Below the pieces are notes generated by a model that worked only from the letters and a program-made list of their open reading frames with translations, was not told where the DNA came from and did not search any database. Of a stretch of 64,000 nt of DNA, positions 1 through 13,046 are shown one piece after another. Both the position numbers and the translations under genes were made by a program. Origin of the DNA: Sisyra terminalis (lineage: Eukaryota > Arthropoda > Insecta > Neuroptera > Sisyridae); contig OY292274.1 of assembly GCA_958496175.1 (NCBI GenBank), positions 57,298,630-57,362,629 on the forward strand, read 5' to 3'. The stretch's first letter is position 1, and each line of letters begins with the position of its first letter.

Positions 1-469
1 TACTGAATCTCTGAAATTGGCCAAACCTCCCCCCCCTTCAAAGTGGGGGAGGGGGAAAGGTCCAAAAAAAGGTCGTTTTTTTTTCACTTTTTTTTCAAAG
101 TCGCGCCATTGTGTGAATTTTCAACTTTTTTCGGATTTTCGAAGTTCAGTACCAAGAAGACGCATTATCAAAACCTATATTCTTTGGAAAATCATGATCC
201 GACTTCCGGTTTCTGAGAAAACTTGTCTCCCGTTTGCCTCCTCATTTTTGAGGACCCTTTTTCAAAGCGCTGTAAAAGGGAAGGGATGGGGGGGAAATAT
301 CGGAGCAAATAAAAAAAAATAGTTCAAAACTTCAACTTTTATATGCCGAAGACCGTTTTTTAATATCTCTAAAAAAAAATGGCAGCAGATTTAAAAATTT
401 TTTTTTTTTTACGTTCTGACGGTGATCCACCCTTAAGAATGTTTTGAAGGATTCTGTAAACATGTGTTT
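1..469. repeat. Low-complexity transposon-like sequence leading into a hammerhead
   Basis: This stretch carries runs of C, G, A and T unlike the sequence after about 600. Examples are a C-run followed by a G-rich block near 30-56, long T runs near 77-95 and 399-410, and a G-rich block near 278-295. It leads directly into the hammerhead motif at 470-540, which suggests the window opens inside the 3' part of a mobile element whose 5' part lies outside. One short open frame (17-322) crosses it, but its sequence follows the homopolymers and matches no family I know. Assignment to an element is inference. Confidence 0.4.
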
Positions 470-540
470 GTATAATTTTTAGAAGTCTGATGAAGGTCTA
501 ATAAAGGACCGAAACGTGTCGCTAGGTTAATAATTAGTAT
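470..540 (+). ncRNA. Candidate type I hammerhead ribozyme (family 1)
   Basis: The conserved core is visible: CTGATGA at 487-493, a 4-bp helix II (GGTC 495-498 with GACC 507-510, 8-nt loop), then GAA at 511-513. Helix III is minimal: ACGTGT at 514-519 can pair its outer A-T and C-G around a 2-nt loop. The cleavage-site nucleotide would be C520. Helix I is AGT 484-486 with GCT 521-523, plus a second segment after an internal loop (470-477 with 532-540, one bulged G). One extra A sits between the core and helix II. Such small hammerheads are known in Penelope-like elements. Activity is untested, and the weak helix II and III lower the certainty. Confidence 0.6.
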
Positions 541-2826
541 ATGGATCTACATCCTTTCATGTCCACTATCCTACTAAAAATAAATAATATTATGTAAATT
601 ATGGAGACAACCAATTTATCGATTAATTATAATCGCATCTATATTTGATGTCGAAAACCAATTTTGATAGTCTCTCACTAAAAAACAATTAAGCAAGTAC
701 TCCTGCGTTGATCTACCCTTCTCTAATTATCGAATAAGTGTGTTCTTAATGGGAATATTGAAAATAGTTTGTTTTTTAATTATATGGAAGAAAAGAAAAC
801 AAATACCTCCTCACCACCACCATTAATATTCAGTGTATTATTTTCATTTTAAACCATTTCTCCGTGTCTAAATAAATATGAATACGTACCAAAGTGTGTT
901 GGTAATTAACATTACAAGACACACTAATGGCGATCGCAGTTGGCATTTAGAGTCATCGCCACTTACCGTTCTTAATGTTCCTTGTTATTGCACCCCACTT
1001 TCCAATTTCATCCCTTAGTTGGGTATGTAAGCTGTGGGTTGGTCGTGTCGGTTAAGTGCCGTCTCTTTCATTTCTCCAACTCATGATCATTAACTTTATT
1101 CAAGGGTAATTAGCGTTGAATCGATGATTAACAAACAAAAATTTTCGAGAACTTATTTTAAATTGTATGGAGCAGCTGCAGATTATTGCAAACTAAAGAT
1201 TTTTCAATGATAGTCAAGAAGTTTGTATCCTAGATGATATGTAAATATTTTTGAAGATTGATCATTTTTCATTTTGGAAATTTCAAGGTATTGCGTGCTT
1301 GTTATGGTGTGTATAGTAGTTTTGATAAGTACGGGTTCGATTCAAAGAAAATTTCAATAAAAATGAAGTTTATTATTTTACCGCCTGACTTCGTTAAGAG
1401 TGAAATAATATGTAAAAATAAGTATGTTATTACTCACGTATTATGATAATCACAAGTTGAACACTTGCTCTGATGTCCATGAAATGTTCACCATTAGTTT
1501 CGCTGTAAAATAAAATAAAACGTGCGTGAAAGCAAGAATGCTTTATCTCCGATCCCACTTCTAGATGCATTAGGCATATGTGTATGTATTGAAAATTAAC
1601 ACACACAATAAATTTGTTCATTGACGTCCAAACACGTAGCCCAACAACATTTACATGTAGCGGTGAGTGAATATCCACATACCTACAATTTCACCCTTTC
1701 GATTTGAGAGATGCAGATCTGATGAATAACATCAATGAACATGCACCAAACTATGCAAACTACCGCTCATCTTCATCAATTATCCATATATGTAGATATT
1801 GTTCCTACACTGTACATAATTCATAACAATACGCACAGATAGCTTTAAGTCATGATTAATTAATTTGATAATTAACTCAATATTATGGCACATACGTATA
1901 CATATGCCCCAGGAGGGCATCAATTTTAGCCGAAACATTCGTCAAGTTCGCTTTACAAATTTCCAAAAAAAGACCTCTTCCAAACGATTTGTCATAAATT
2001 TCTATTTCAAAACATTCCCTTTGTGTTTGTTCGTTACAAATCTCCAGAATCATTATCTCTAATTAGCTAAGAAAAAATCTTTCGACGCATAAAAATTCTT
2101 ACACATCGCTAAAATCTTGATGCTAACCGTCGTTGGTATTTTGAAGATGTTTTCGGTTCTTTTAATTTTTCGTTAATGATCATGATTAAATTTAATTACT
2201 TATAAAACTTGAAAATATCAAGAATTTAAAACCACACATGCATATGTATGGGCTTACAATTTATACCTGAAGGCTGAAACCAATTTGAAAGATAAACTAA
2301 CGTTAAGTTTTGAAGTAGGTAAATAGTGATTTGAGTAATTTATTTCTCCGTATTATTTTTATGTATTAACACTAATGGGGTTGTGCGTTATTTTAATTTA
2401 AAATTACTAGAACACTCAATGATTTTAATCAATTCATATTTTTTTTACTTCTCTTTGATATTACGTGTATAAAAAGATGTGAAAGGAATTCCGTTTTGTC
2501 TAATTAAAATTGAACTGAAGGTTCAATATATGCGGGATATTGAACGGCTGTAATTGCGGCAAATTTCTTGGCATAATATATACATACTAAGAAATTTTAT
2601 CAGAACTGTTTTAAATGTTCACTTGTTTCTTTATTGTTTTAAAGTAATGAAGGTAACAATGGATGAAAAAGTAAAATGAAAGGAATTTTCTGATTAATAA
2701 ATTTTCATAATTTCAAAAGAAATAATGATCAATTTTTGTGCATTGCTAATCGATATTCCATAATAATTCGATAATTTTCATTCAATTTCGACAATTTTCA
2801 GTCAGAAATATATTTTTCGTTAAAAC
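541..2826. other. Anonymous A+T-rich DNA
   Basis: I see no gene, no repeat boundary and no long inverted repeat here. The block at about 905-1090 is of higher complexity and less A+T-rich than its surroundings and could be a conserved non-coding element, but nothing in it identifies a function. Short frames near 1258-1678 and 1865-2062 have no recognisable protein character. Confidence 0.6.
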
Positions 2827-3028
2827 ATTACCTACTTATAATAATTAAATTGTGGGCAATAAGGATGCAGCTTCTTGTGGAATCTTATTTATTTTTTTGC
2901 CTAAAAAATAATTATAGGCAAAAAAATAAATAAGATTCCACAAAGAAGCTTCGTCCCTATTGCCCACAATTTAATTATTATATTTAAAAAGACAAGGACT
3001 TCTTAAACAACATGGATTACCTACTTAT
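2827..3028. mobile_element. Foldback (inverted-dimer) insertion with 13-bp target duplication
   Basis: Two arms of about 62 bases (near 2839-2901 and 2917-2981) are close to perfect inverted repeats around a roughly 15-base A+T loop. They differ at a few positions, such as the region around 2872-2886. The insertion is bounded by the direct repeat ATTACCTACTTAT at 2827-2839 and 3016-3028. This is a perfect 13-bp copy, the hallmark of target-primed or similar insertion. A tail of about 34 bases (2982-3015) is present only on the right side, so the insert is not a symmetric TIR transposon. The form matches the hammerhead inverted dimers at 15.9, 19.2 and 29.5 kb, but I find no ribozyme core in it. 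Confidence 0.75.
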
Positions 3029-3662
3029 TGTATATTTGTTCTACTTAAGAATCAATCTGTGATATATCAACTTTTGGTAGTCGAAATAGCATATTATACA
3101 GATTTAAAATAACAGGGTTACAATAAACTTACTTAAAAAATGATTCTCAAATTATTAGGAACCACACAAGAGATGCAAAGTATACAATTAGCAAACCTAT
3201 GAACTTTTAAAACCTAAAACTGGGAAAACATGAACCGAAGAGGGAAAAGAAATTGCTTAGCAAAACAATGAAAATAATATGGCTGAAAAGAAAACTAGGA
3301 AAAGCATTTGAATATTTGAGAAATCTCTAAGCTTATATGAAAAAAGAAAAGTCATTTCAGAAATATTTTGGTATTTTTCGGCTTTTAACAGTTAAAGAAC
3401 AAAGCAACTAATTGAGAAATAAAATCGGACTTTCATTAGATCTTATCATTTTGAATTTCACAAATGCCGATTGAAAAACAACCTTTTTTGACTTAGCTTC
3501 AAAGGGTCGATGGCTATAAGCATTTTAAATTAGCCGCGAAAAGATAGATCCTAAGCGCTTTAAATAATTAAATTGGAAAAATACATTTTTCACGAAAATC
3601 TAAATTGTCAATTGCAATAAAACCAACACAGTTGGCACTAAAATTTATAATTTCAGTCTTTA

Positions 3663-3707
3663 ATAATATATCAATAAAATATCAATAATATATCAATAAT
3701 ATATCAT
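3663..3707. repeat. Short A+T minisatellite
   Basis: Imperfect tandem copies of an AATATATCAAT-like unit of about 11-14 bases, three to four copies. It looks like slippage in A+T-rich DNA. I infer no function. Confidence 0.7.
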
Positions 3708-4249
3708 TTATTTCAATGAAAGTGTTGTTATCTTGATTAATTGAACACTATTCGAATTATCACTTAGATTCTTTTTAATCAAACAAAGATAAATAATTAA
3801 GAACTAATAAAGCTAATAAAGTAAGAGTAAGTCAAGCGGTGTACTATTATCTGGAGAAAGCACATACACTTCAATCCATGTAGCTATTAGCCAATGGGAT
3901 GGCGAGATTTAAAAATTTTCATTTGTTTTGATTGTTGAAATTTTAAAAATTTAACTAAACCACTCCCATAATCAATGCAATGCTGTAATATTATACACTA
4001 TGCATATTATTCAAGTTAAACAGGGCAATTAGACGTTAAGCGTGGAAGTGATTTTTATATATTTTTTTCACTATGTAGGACTCTTTCTAAATATTTGAAA
4101 AAAATCAGGCGTTATATAGAAAATATAAAGAAGTAAAAGAAATATTTTCAGTCTTACCAAAATTATTTTATGGTTAAGAAAAAAAATTCTTAAAAAAATA
4201 TTATTTTTTTAAAAAGTTTATAAGGCTAGGTGGTTGTTAATTTTTCATA

Positions 4250-4460
4250 AAAAAGCCATTATCTACCCTTAAATAATATTACAATTTTAGATCAATCGGT
4301 TAAGTAATTTCTAAGAAGAAATATGTTTTCTTCCACCAAAACTAATTGGGATAGAGATCTATGATTTTCAGGATCTTAGTATTTTATTAGTATCTACAAA
4401 GTTAACAAGTATCATTGTAATATCTTTCCGGGGCCAATTCACCGTACTTAAGCCCTTTGG
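4250..4460. repeat. Dispersed repeat, copy 1 (partner at 47.1 kb)
   Basis: This segment shares ordered blocks with 47090-47310: a TATCTACCC/TATCCCCTAAAT-like block, then GATCAATCGG followed by TTAGTAA, then GATCTTAGTATTT, then a pyrimidine-rich TTTCC-GGG block. Same order and similar spacing in the same orientation imply two old copies of one interspersed family. No termini or coding sequence were recognised, so its class is unknown. Confidence 0.5.
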
Positions 4461-7400
4461 TAAACTTGCTTTATTTAAATAGGTTTTAGAAGAAGTACAT
4501 TTACCCAACCATTATCGAAATAAGACTAATTTAAATTTTCTATGCTCAAATCTCTTTTTGACTTAAAAATTATCCATCAACATTAGATCTATGTAAATTT
4601 GGAGACTCGTCAACTTCTTTAGCAAATAATAGTTAGGTATCCTACTATAATAATTATAAATATGCTATTTACAAATGTTAATAAAAATGTCTTCTTTTTC
4701 GATTTCTACATCTTTTAATATATAACTACAGGAGTCAAAGATACACAAATTGTAAATTTTCAATGAATAAATTGAAATGATTGATTAATATCTATAATTA
4801 CGATAACAGATGAATTAAACCAAGCCATCGAAGTGCTTAGTAATTGTTGCACCTACTGAAAAAGCATTGTACAATGTTTACAGTACAGTTTCAAAACTCT
4901 GAAGACATTATCAGTAATTCTAATAATTTTTAGTCTAAAGAAATTCAAATGGATAATAAAACCATAAATAAATGTATTTTAAAAACTTGATCTTGTTTTT
5001 AAATGTTCAATATGTTATGCTAATATAATATTTCTGGATATAAAAAAAAATATTGTTTAGTGAAAATCTTTTTTAACAATTAATTAACGAAAGAATTTTC
5101 AAAAAAAAAAATAAATCATCGCAAACATACCCTGATTCTTATCTACATGTAGGGTAGTAACCATTAGTTTGGACTATCCAATTTAAAGTTCGGTTTAAAA
5201 TTTTGAATTAATTTACTATCCATAATTTTGTATCTCAAAAGCTTTCCTTTTTTCGATTTGAATATTGAATTCCATAGTCTGTTTCAGATTTAATGGTCTT
5301 CATATTCCACCACCTTTTGTTGATTCCACAATACTTTGTACACTTGGCCTTATGTAAATTTAAGGCCATAAAAGGTTTCCTTTTTTGACTCTAGTCTCGA
5401 GTATTGTGGCTATGGTTGTAGCATATGGTTGGAGGCATAAATAATTAATACAAAATTAGAAATATTATAATGAAACCATCCTGGTCTTGAGCTACTTAGT
5501 TATGCTAAAATATAAACTAGCATTTATATTTAGCAAGTTTAACAATATAAATCTTTTTAAATTGCTTAAAACTTAAAATAAATCACAACATATTTTTGTA
5601 AGTTTTGTTAAAATCACGTTTTTGGGTAACAAGTTGAAATATAAATGACAATGTCATGATAGTTGGAAAAGAATAGCGTGTTATCAAGCTAAGTAGTTTT
5701 TCAAATAAATTTTTTAAGACCATCACAAAAATGTTTAGTTTTAAACATTTACAAATGATAAAAACGCTTCAGTGAATGTAAAGTTTAACAATTTAAGCAT
5801 ATTTATTTTATTTATTACCTTATCTTATGTATTTCTAGCGGACATAAAAGAAAAACAAGGTTATTTCTAAATGAAACAGTTGTTGACGAAACAAAATAAA
5901 ATTAGAAGACTTTGTTAAATTTCATTGTCCTCGAAACGATTTACATTTTATTCGAATACGTTAACAACAATTAATTAAAATAAAACTTCTATCGAGAAGT
6001 TGCACATGCAATGTAGCATGTGGTTAAATTGTTTGCACTCTGTGCCAACAATGTTAAGATGAAGATAGTTTTTATTATTGTTAATATTAGAGCTACAGTA
6101 TACCATAAATTTTTTTATCTTACCAACTGTTGTATTTCTAAATTGCTAAAACTTTCACAAAATTTAAATTTGTAATATAAATTGCCGGCAATTAATTTTT
6201 CCATGTCTGTGTGCAAAAAGTTATTTGATCTTATCAATTTGGCAGTACATGAATTTGAAGAAATTTTGTAAAAAAATAAATACGAAATTCAGTGTAAAGC
6301 TATGTAAATTTATTACTGTTTAGCTAAACAGGCCGGTGACTTGTAAAAAAATAAAACTTTATTATTTACTATTTTTATTAGCCAAGCATATTTCAAACAT
6401 CCGCCAGATCTTCAATTACTTTTAAATTGGCTACAATAAACATGTTCAATTCGTCTAACGTTAATCTATTCTTCATTTGGGATTAAAGATTAATCCAATC
6501 TGTTAATACAATGTATTATCGAAAGATAAACGAAGATGTAAAAAAAAGTGAAATGAAATATATAGCGAAGAAAGTGAAGCATTCGTTAGTACATAATTAT
6601 ATTTCAGACAAGTTCATCGAGCTCAAAAGCCATTGAAGGTTAATAATTACTCGTTCACATATATTTGTTATGTAAATCATTAATGAGATGCAAAATGTTG
6701 CAAGTTTCATTCGAAGAAAAAAACTTTAAAAATTAATGCTTCCATCTTGTTAAAAAATATTTTGAAAAATATGCATGCTTAGTTCATTAGGAATTCTTTT
6801 AATTATTTAAACAACGTTTCAAACCCTTCAGGCCTTTTTTATAGATGCTAGATGTTCTCGTCTTTTTTATTAGGAAGTTGGCAAAAGTTTTCTTTGTAAC
6901 TTTTTGAATAGAATCCACGTCACTAAAAGTTTCCCAAATATCTTTCCAACTTAATTTCATGACAGTATCATTTTATTTATTGTCGTAGAATGTGTGCAGG
7001 AAGTTACATGGTCAACATTAAACTTATACAAGATTTTTAATTAATATATAAAAAAACATATTAATGATTTTATATTTGTTATTGATGATTCATAAAAACA
7101 AACTTAAATATTACCTTAATATATCATACAATGATTAATTTATTTTTCCAAAAAATTTAATCAACAAAATATATACATTAAATTGATAATAACATAGAAT
7201 TACGTATGTATTTAACTATGAGTCACAATTATTACACATAGGTATTACCTATAAAATTTAGTTCAAAACTTCCATGAAAAATATATCGCTATAACAGGTG
7301 TTAATTACAAATAGATAAAAACTATAAGTTTTTCTACATATTTATGATGTTTTCCAACAATTTTAAATGTCATACTATATTGAAAACATTAAAATTATAC

Positions 7401-9330
7401 ATTCATTAATGTCAACTAATTACTTTTTGCCAAACCTTTAACAAATCCAACTATTCAATATTACAAAATATATAAATTATAGTAAATTACGTTTTTAAAA
7501 TAACATTGCATTTAAATTACCAAGTACCTAAATATAGAAGGTAATTTGCATAAAATTACAGTGTTATGTTTTAAAAAAACATTGCATTGAATGCATTTTT
7601 ATTAATCTAGAATAAATTTTTATTTCTATCTAGGCTTTGAACCCAATTAACACTTCATATTTTATTCAAATTTTCTTTAATATTATGCAATAAATAGCGT
7701 TGGTCTTTTTTAGTAAAATTTTTTTGCCAACGCAGAACGTTCTAGTTTCATTTTTTAAGATAAAAAATTTATTATGCTGGCAAAATGAAAAATAACGATT
7801 TTAAGCAAAACAACGATCTTATAAAAGTAACACTTTAAATGTCGGAAAAGATTTTGATTCTAAAATGATTTAAACTTCAAAAAATATTACAGGATTATTC
7901 CGTCATTCTTTCCTTTTGCTCCAAAAATGAGGTATCTAGTTTTAATATCCAATTCTTTTAAATTGATGGTTATTTCGTCTATTTGTTCACAGCATTTTGT
8001 ATCTATGGAAATTTTTTGTATCTTACTTTGCGACAGCTAAAAATGCTATGGCAATAGCCGAATTATTGATTGATATGTAAAAAAATGATTATTAGAAAAA
8101 AGATGAATTTATAAACCTGAATACTGAAACTACGTCTACTAAAATAAGAATACATAGAATAGAACTCCAATATCAGGAAGGATATTTCTCTATCAAATGA
8201 ACGTGGTATTTAATTATTAAGTGTAATAAATAAAATGTAAATAATATTACATATGAACAAAATTTATTAATATTATTACATAGTTGATTGTGTTTTCTTA
8301 GCCAGGATGCTTTTTCCTGTAAAACATCTTACAACTTCCTATTTCTAATTTTCTTCTCAATTTTTCAGAACTACGGGAAAGCTCCATGCTGGAGGATCCT
8401 CAACTGAACAATTGTTCTTCAAATCTTTGCAAATTATGGTGATCTATGATACAGAAGAAATGTTAACCGAATTTGACTCTTGCAAATCAATCTAAGTTAG
8501 TATAATATTTTCTATTGACTAAAAATCATAAAATTCGGCAAAAGCGTGACTGAAAAAAACAACGAAAAGAATAAATCAAAATTTAATGGATTTTTAATAA
8601 TGGCTCATAAAAATCAATTAAAAAAATAACAATGAATCACTGGCTAAAATTATAAATACACATATAATGGTTACAAGAAAAGAAAATCAACTTCAGGATA
8701 CATCGCTATAGTATTATGAAACAATCGATAAAAGAAATTGAATTCAATATTGCTAAATTTCACATTAATTAATTTAAGATCTGAAATAGATAATGAAAAA
8801 TTAAAAATGCAGAAATGTTAATTATTTATTTCTTAAAAAGGATCTCCAAGCAAATATAATATAATAAAGATCCATTAAAAATTTATTTTTAGACAGTATT
8901 AGCAAAAAAAATGTCTACAATTTGACATTTATTTTTTAAAAAACATATTTTTTTCTCAACAAAATTCTTGTGTGTTCTAAAGGAAAATATTTCAGCTCCG
9001 AGGTCTTCACTACATATTTATGAGTTTTTATAAAAGTCATTTCACTAAGACATAAATAAAGTATTAAAGAAATATTTAATAAGATAGTTCACTTTGCCAA
9101 TTTCATAAAAAAGATTAGATATTCTTAGTTTAGTTTTTATAAAAAATTTCATTTTCGGAAAAATACTCGCCTCTTTGGTTTTGACCCACATATTGAATGA
9201 ATATATCAATGAAACATTCATTTTGGAAAAATGGTTCTATTTTTAAGATATGTTATTCTACTTTAAAATTATTTGCATTTTTAAATGTTTATCCACTAAT
9301 TTTTCATGACTCCAAAACATTAAGATAAGT

Positions 9331-10095
9331 TTAAGGGGTTAGGGGTAGTCAGAGACACGAAAAAATGAGAATTTTCAGTAATTTTTTTTTGCTATTAAAT
9401 CATGTTATTTTACAAAAGTAATAATATGGCATTATTATACAATGTTTTGACTTAAAGTCACGAAAATTTGAAAAAAAAAAAATTTATAATTTCCAAAGTT
9501 ATAGCTGTCTGTGTTGACCCAGTTTCAAAAAATGGTCCTTGCGGTGACAATCATAAGTCCTTGCAGATTCATCTAAAATCAATCGGATGAAAAAAAATAG
9601 TTTTATAAATAGATAATCCTGGGCCTGATCGAAGCTTTTTTTTTTCAAAAATTAACAAAATGGCGGCCTCAGGAATTTTTTTTCTAGATTTTCGGGAAAA
9701 AATCAACAGTTAATTGGTCTTAAAAAATCGAAATTTTTGAAAAAAAAAATGCCTTCGATCAGGCCTGAGTTTATTATGTATTCTAAAAGCTGTATGAATT
9801 CCATTAAAATCTACTGAGCGGTTATCAAGTTACAGTTGTCACCAGTTCAAAAAACATAGTTTTGAGATAAACGCATTCAAAGTTTCACACTAGATTTACA
9901 TACAGAAATACTAATTATTTAATCACTTACACGGAGTCATCTATTCCTGGGCCATATAATAGTTCTTCAGCCATTATTACAGTTATTATCGGATCAACTT
10001 GAAATTTTCAGAGAATATTTTTAAGATATTACACTTAACGAAAATGCAAAAAAAAAATGATTTTTTGAAAATCCTGACTACCCCTAACCCCTTAA
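9331..10095. mobile_element. Foldback MITE flanked by TTAA
   Basis: The ends are perfect 18-bp inverted repeats, GGGGTTAGGGGTAGTCAG at 9335-9352 and its complement at 10074-10091. Each is flanked by TTAA (9331-9334 and 10092-10095), which fits a TTAA target duplication. Inverted similarity returns near the middle: a CCTGATCGAAGC-type block before about 9640 and its complement near 9750, both next to long T or A runs. The element is therefore a partly folded-back structure of about 757 bp. There is no transposase frame. TTAA targets are typical of piggyBac-type transposases, but the GGGG termini are not the usual piggyBac ends, so the superfamily is uncertain. Confidence 0.75.
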
Positions 10096-13046
10096 TAAGT
10101 AACAATTTATTCACAAATGTATACCACTTTAAAAATAAACAGTTCACATATTTCTTTATGTGCTATACTAAACGTGGACCTAAGATGCCATTACAATCTA
10201 ATCCACTCCTGAATTTTGCATTGCATATGCATGCATTGTAAATCATATAACTTATATACTACGAGTACACTTGAAACACCAAAGTAGATTAAAATTTCCT
10301 GCACTCTATGTCAGCGATTAAAATGATAAATTTTATATTAAGATATGAAAATTTTATGCAAATCCATTTCAATTACATAACGGTGACGTACAGCACTTAA
10401 AAGTTGGAAATTAGCTAGAAATTCAACTTATGGCTATATGTCTAATTTATGGAAAAATTAACAATAAAATCACTGAAATATGTATTTCAGTCATTAATGC
10501 AAGGTTCATTAAATATTTTTAATTCGTCGATAATTTACTTCCCTATAACAATTATTTATGTATTTACCGACATGAATATCTACTAAATTATTTATTATAT
10601 ACTCTACCTATTCATACGTTACTTTTACTTTCTTCGTTATTATTATTGTGTTGGTGAAATGAAATTATTAATTATTGGAATCAATAAAAGGACTACTAAT
10701 TGTCGAAAATGTAGGTAGAAAAGCTCTGTACAAATTTATTTTACGACTAGAAAGAATATTGCAATTTAAAGTATTTATGCTTCGGACAGAAGACAAAGAA
10801 ATTATATAAGAAGTAAAGTTGTAAAATTGGAAAACCTCTAATAAATATTTGATGTTTAAATTTGAGAATTGCTTTTTTACTTACGTCACATATGCTAAAA
10901 TTAAACATATACAAACGTAGTAACGTTAAACAGAAAAATCTGGCTTTCTAATAGTTTGTTTAAACAATAAGCTTGAACATGAAATGCACATTTAAATGAC
11001 CACCCAAGTCGGCACTCTTGGTAAGCAATAAGCAGAGCAGGAAGGCACCACATCCACCACATTTACCTACCATCATTTTCTCTACACCATCGACAAGAAC
11101 CATCGACCATGGTGTTCCTCTCTCCAACATATAAGCGCATTATTTACACAGGACAAAAGTCACTTTTCTTCCTCTCGGAGTTCCATGTTTATTTTTACTC
11201 ATCGGTTTATTTTTTTATCCAAAAAAAAAAGGAAGGACAACCGTACATGATGACGACACAATCCTTGGGAGGTCGTCGTTAATTTACCACACAAAATACG
11301 AATATAATTTAGGTACATTTGCTTTTTCAAATATTGCAGCTTTACGTATGTTTTTTTTGAATTGTGTTTTTTCAAGATAATTTCTCTGTCTCGAAGAATT
11401 TACATTTCATACTAATCTAAACACAACTTCCACTAATCCCTAAGTCTAACATAGCCTATTGTTAAGTTTCACCAAACATTAACGTTAGAGTTATAAGAAA
11501 TCTTAGAATTTCTTGTAACGATTATTTTTAATATTGATATTTATGTGAATACGAGACGTATACTTACATAAAACATTAAACTCTTTCATTAGACGCCACA
11601 CAATAATAGAATACTTAAATATTTCATGAACATAATTAACAAATGACGCATTTCTTTCATAAAAATTAATTACTTCCCTTCTTTTTTTTTCAACAAAATT
11701 TAAGACTCGTAAAACCGTTTTATTATTCCGTTTTGATTAGTCTATTTTAAATATGAAAAATTCAATCAAAACCATAAAGAAAATCCACATTTTAATTTGA
11801 AAATATTTCGACTATGTGGCAACAAAAGTAATCATCGAAACATTTTATTCATATTAAATAATTATCACTTACTTTTATGACCACCATATATTTAGAAGTT
11901 TAGAATCAGTTAAAATTTAATACCCACAGGTATTAAATTAGAAATGAATCCGAATGTGTGTGAAATTTATTACCCACAAATCAAAAAACTCATTTTGAAA
12001 AGTATACCAAATTTAACTACGGCTAAATCGCTACGTTAATATGGTATTATAATAACATTAATGCTAAGTCCAAAAGGTAATTTCAGTTTCTTTCTTTGTT
12101 TTTCTTCACATAAATATTTCGTTTTAATGGATAAATTATTGTCTGATTCGTAAAAAGCAGTCGGTAATATAAATCTGTATTTTTGAATAAAACATGTCAG
12201 CTCTTAAAAAAAAAGGCTGTGGATAATTTTTTTTTACGTTCTAGAAACTTCATGGTACTTTTTATAAGTTTTTACGTGTGTTTAGTTCAGTAATCCGCTA
12301 AAAGTTATTTGGTCGTTGAAAACATGTTAGTAACTTCACTTAAATTCATTTGAAATTATTTCTTTATAGGCACACTACAGTATTATTTAATTAATGTTAA
12401 TTATACCTTACAAACATAATTGCCCTTTAACAAACAAAAAATAATTATTTGACTTAGTTTTTTCTCCAAGGTAATAAAAAATAATTAGGGAATCGTCATG
12501 GTTCAGTATTGAATGATTTTTCTTATCAATTTTTGTTGGTATACAAGTTCTGCACCACAGTGCAATAATTGCAATTGCTGTAGAGATAAAATTTTCGTGC
12601 AATTTTGAAGTAGTTACTAAAAATTACAATTTAAATCAATTTGATTTTTTAATCATATGCTATTGCTAGGTCAACTATAGATAATTCTAAAAGTTAATTC
12701 TTAAAAAGTTTCAGTAAAGTTATTGCATATCATATCTGTAGAGTAAGTCTATAAGGGTTGGCTTATCATAGCAGTATCATAGGGTAAGTCTGATTCATTC
12801 TACCTTTTTAATCGGCTTTAATTAAAAATTTTAAAAAAATAGAATGATTATATATTTGTCAGAAAATTTTGTCATTATTAGCCAGAGATAGTTATTTTCA
12901 TTAAATCAATTAATACATCGAATCAATTATATCTATAGCATAGTAAACATCGAGTAGATTCGATACAACAATGTTTAGTGAACACCCCTTAGGCTTAAGT
13001 ATTGCAGTGTACAATAGTAGCTTGTTTTTAGTATCTAAAAATGAGG
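10096..13046. other. Anonymous A+T-rich DNA
   Basis: No gene or element is supportable. The interval 11005-11290 is less A+T-rich and more complex than its neighbours, with several CCACCA and CATCGAC-type words. It could be a conserved non-coding element or a small exon, but I see no splice-bounded open frame to argue for the latter. Confidence 0.5.

Larger units (their letters stand above)
3029..9330. other. Anonymous A+T-rich DNA with minor repeats
   Basis: No gene is supportable in this 6.3-kb stretch. Apart from the small repeat at 3663-3707 and the dispersed repeat at 4250-4460, it consists of unique A+T-rich sequence with frequent homopolymers. The segment near 5260-5460 is slightly less A+T-rich and could hide a decayed coding relic. 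I could not recognise a protein in either orientation. Confidence 0.5.

Noticed and set aside
1335..1350. B-box-like GGGTTCGATTC
   Set aside because: No A box at suitable distance and no cloverleaf stems.
1903..1955. Hammerhead-like GGC-stem followed by GCCGAAACATTCGTC
   Set aside because: The CTGANGA strand is absent (CCAGGAGGG instead) and helix I does not pair.
3029..9330. LTR retrotransposon
   Set aside because: No long direct repeats with TG...CA ends, primer-binding site or gag/pol motifs found here or elsewhere in the window.
11005..11290. Possible exon in the less A+T-rich block
   Set aside because: No continuous open frame bounded by convincing splice sites on either strand.
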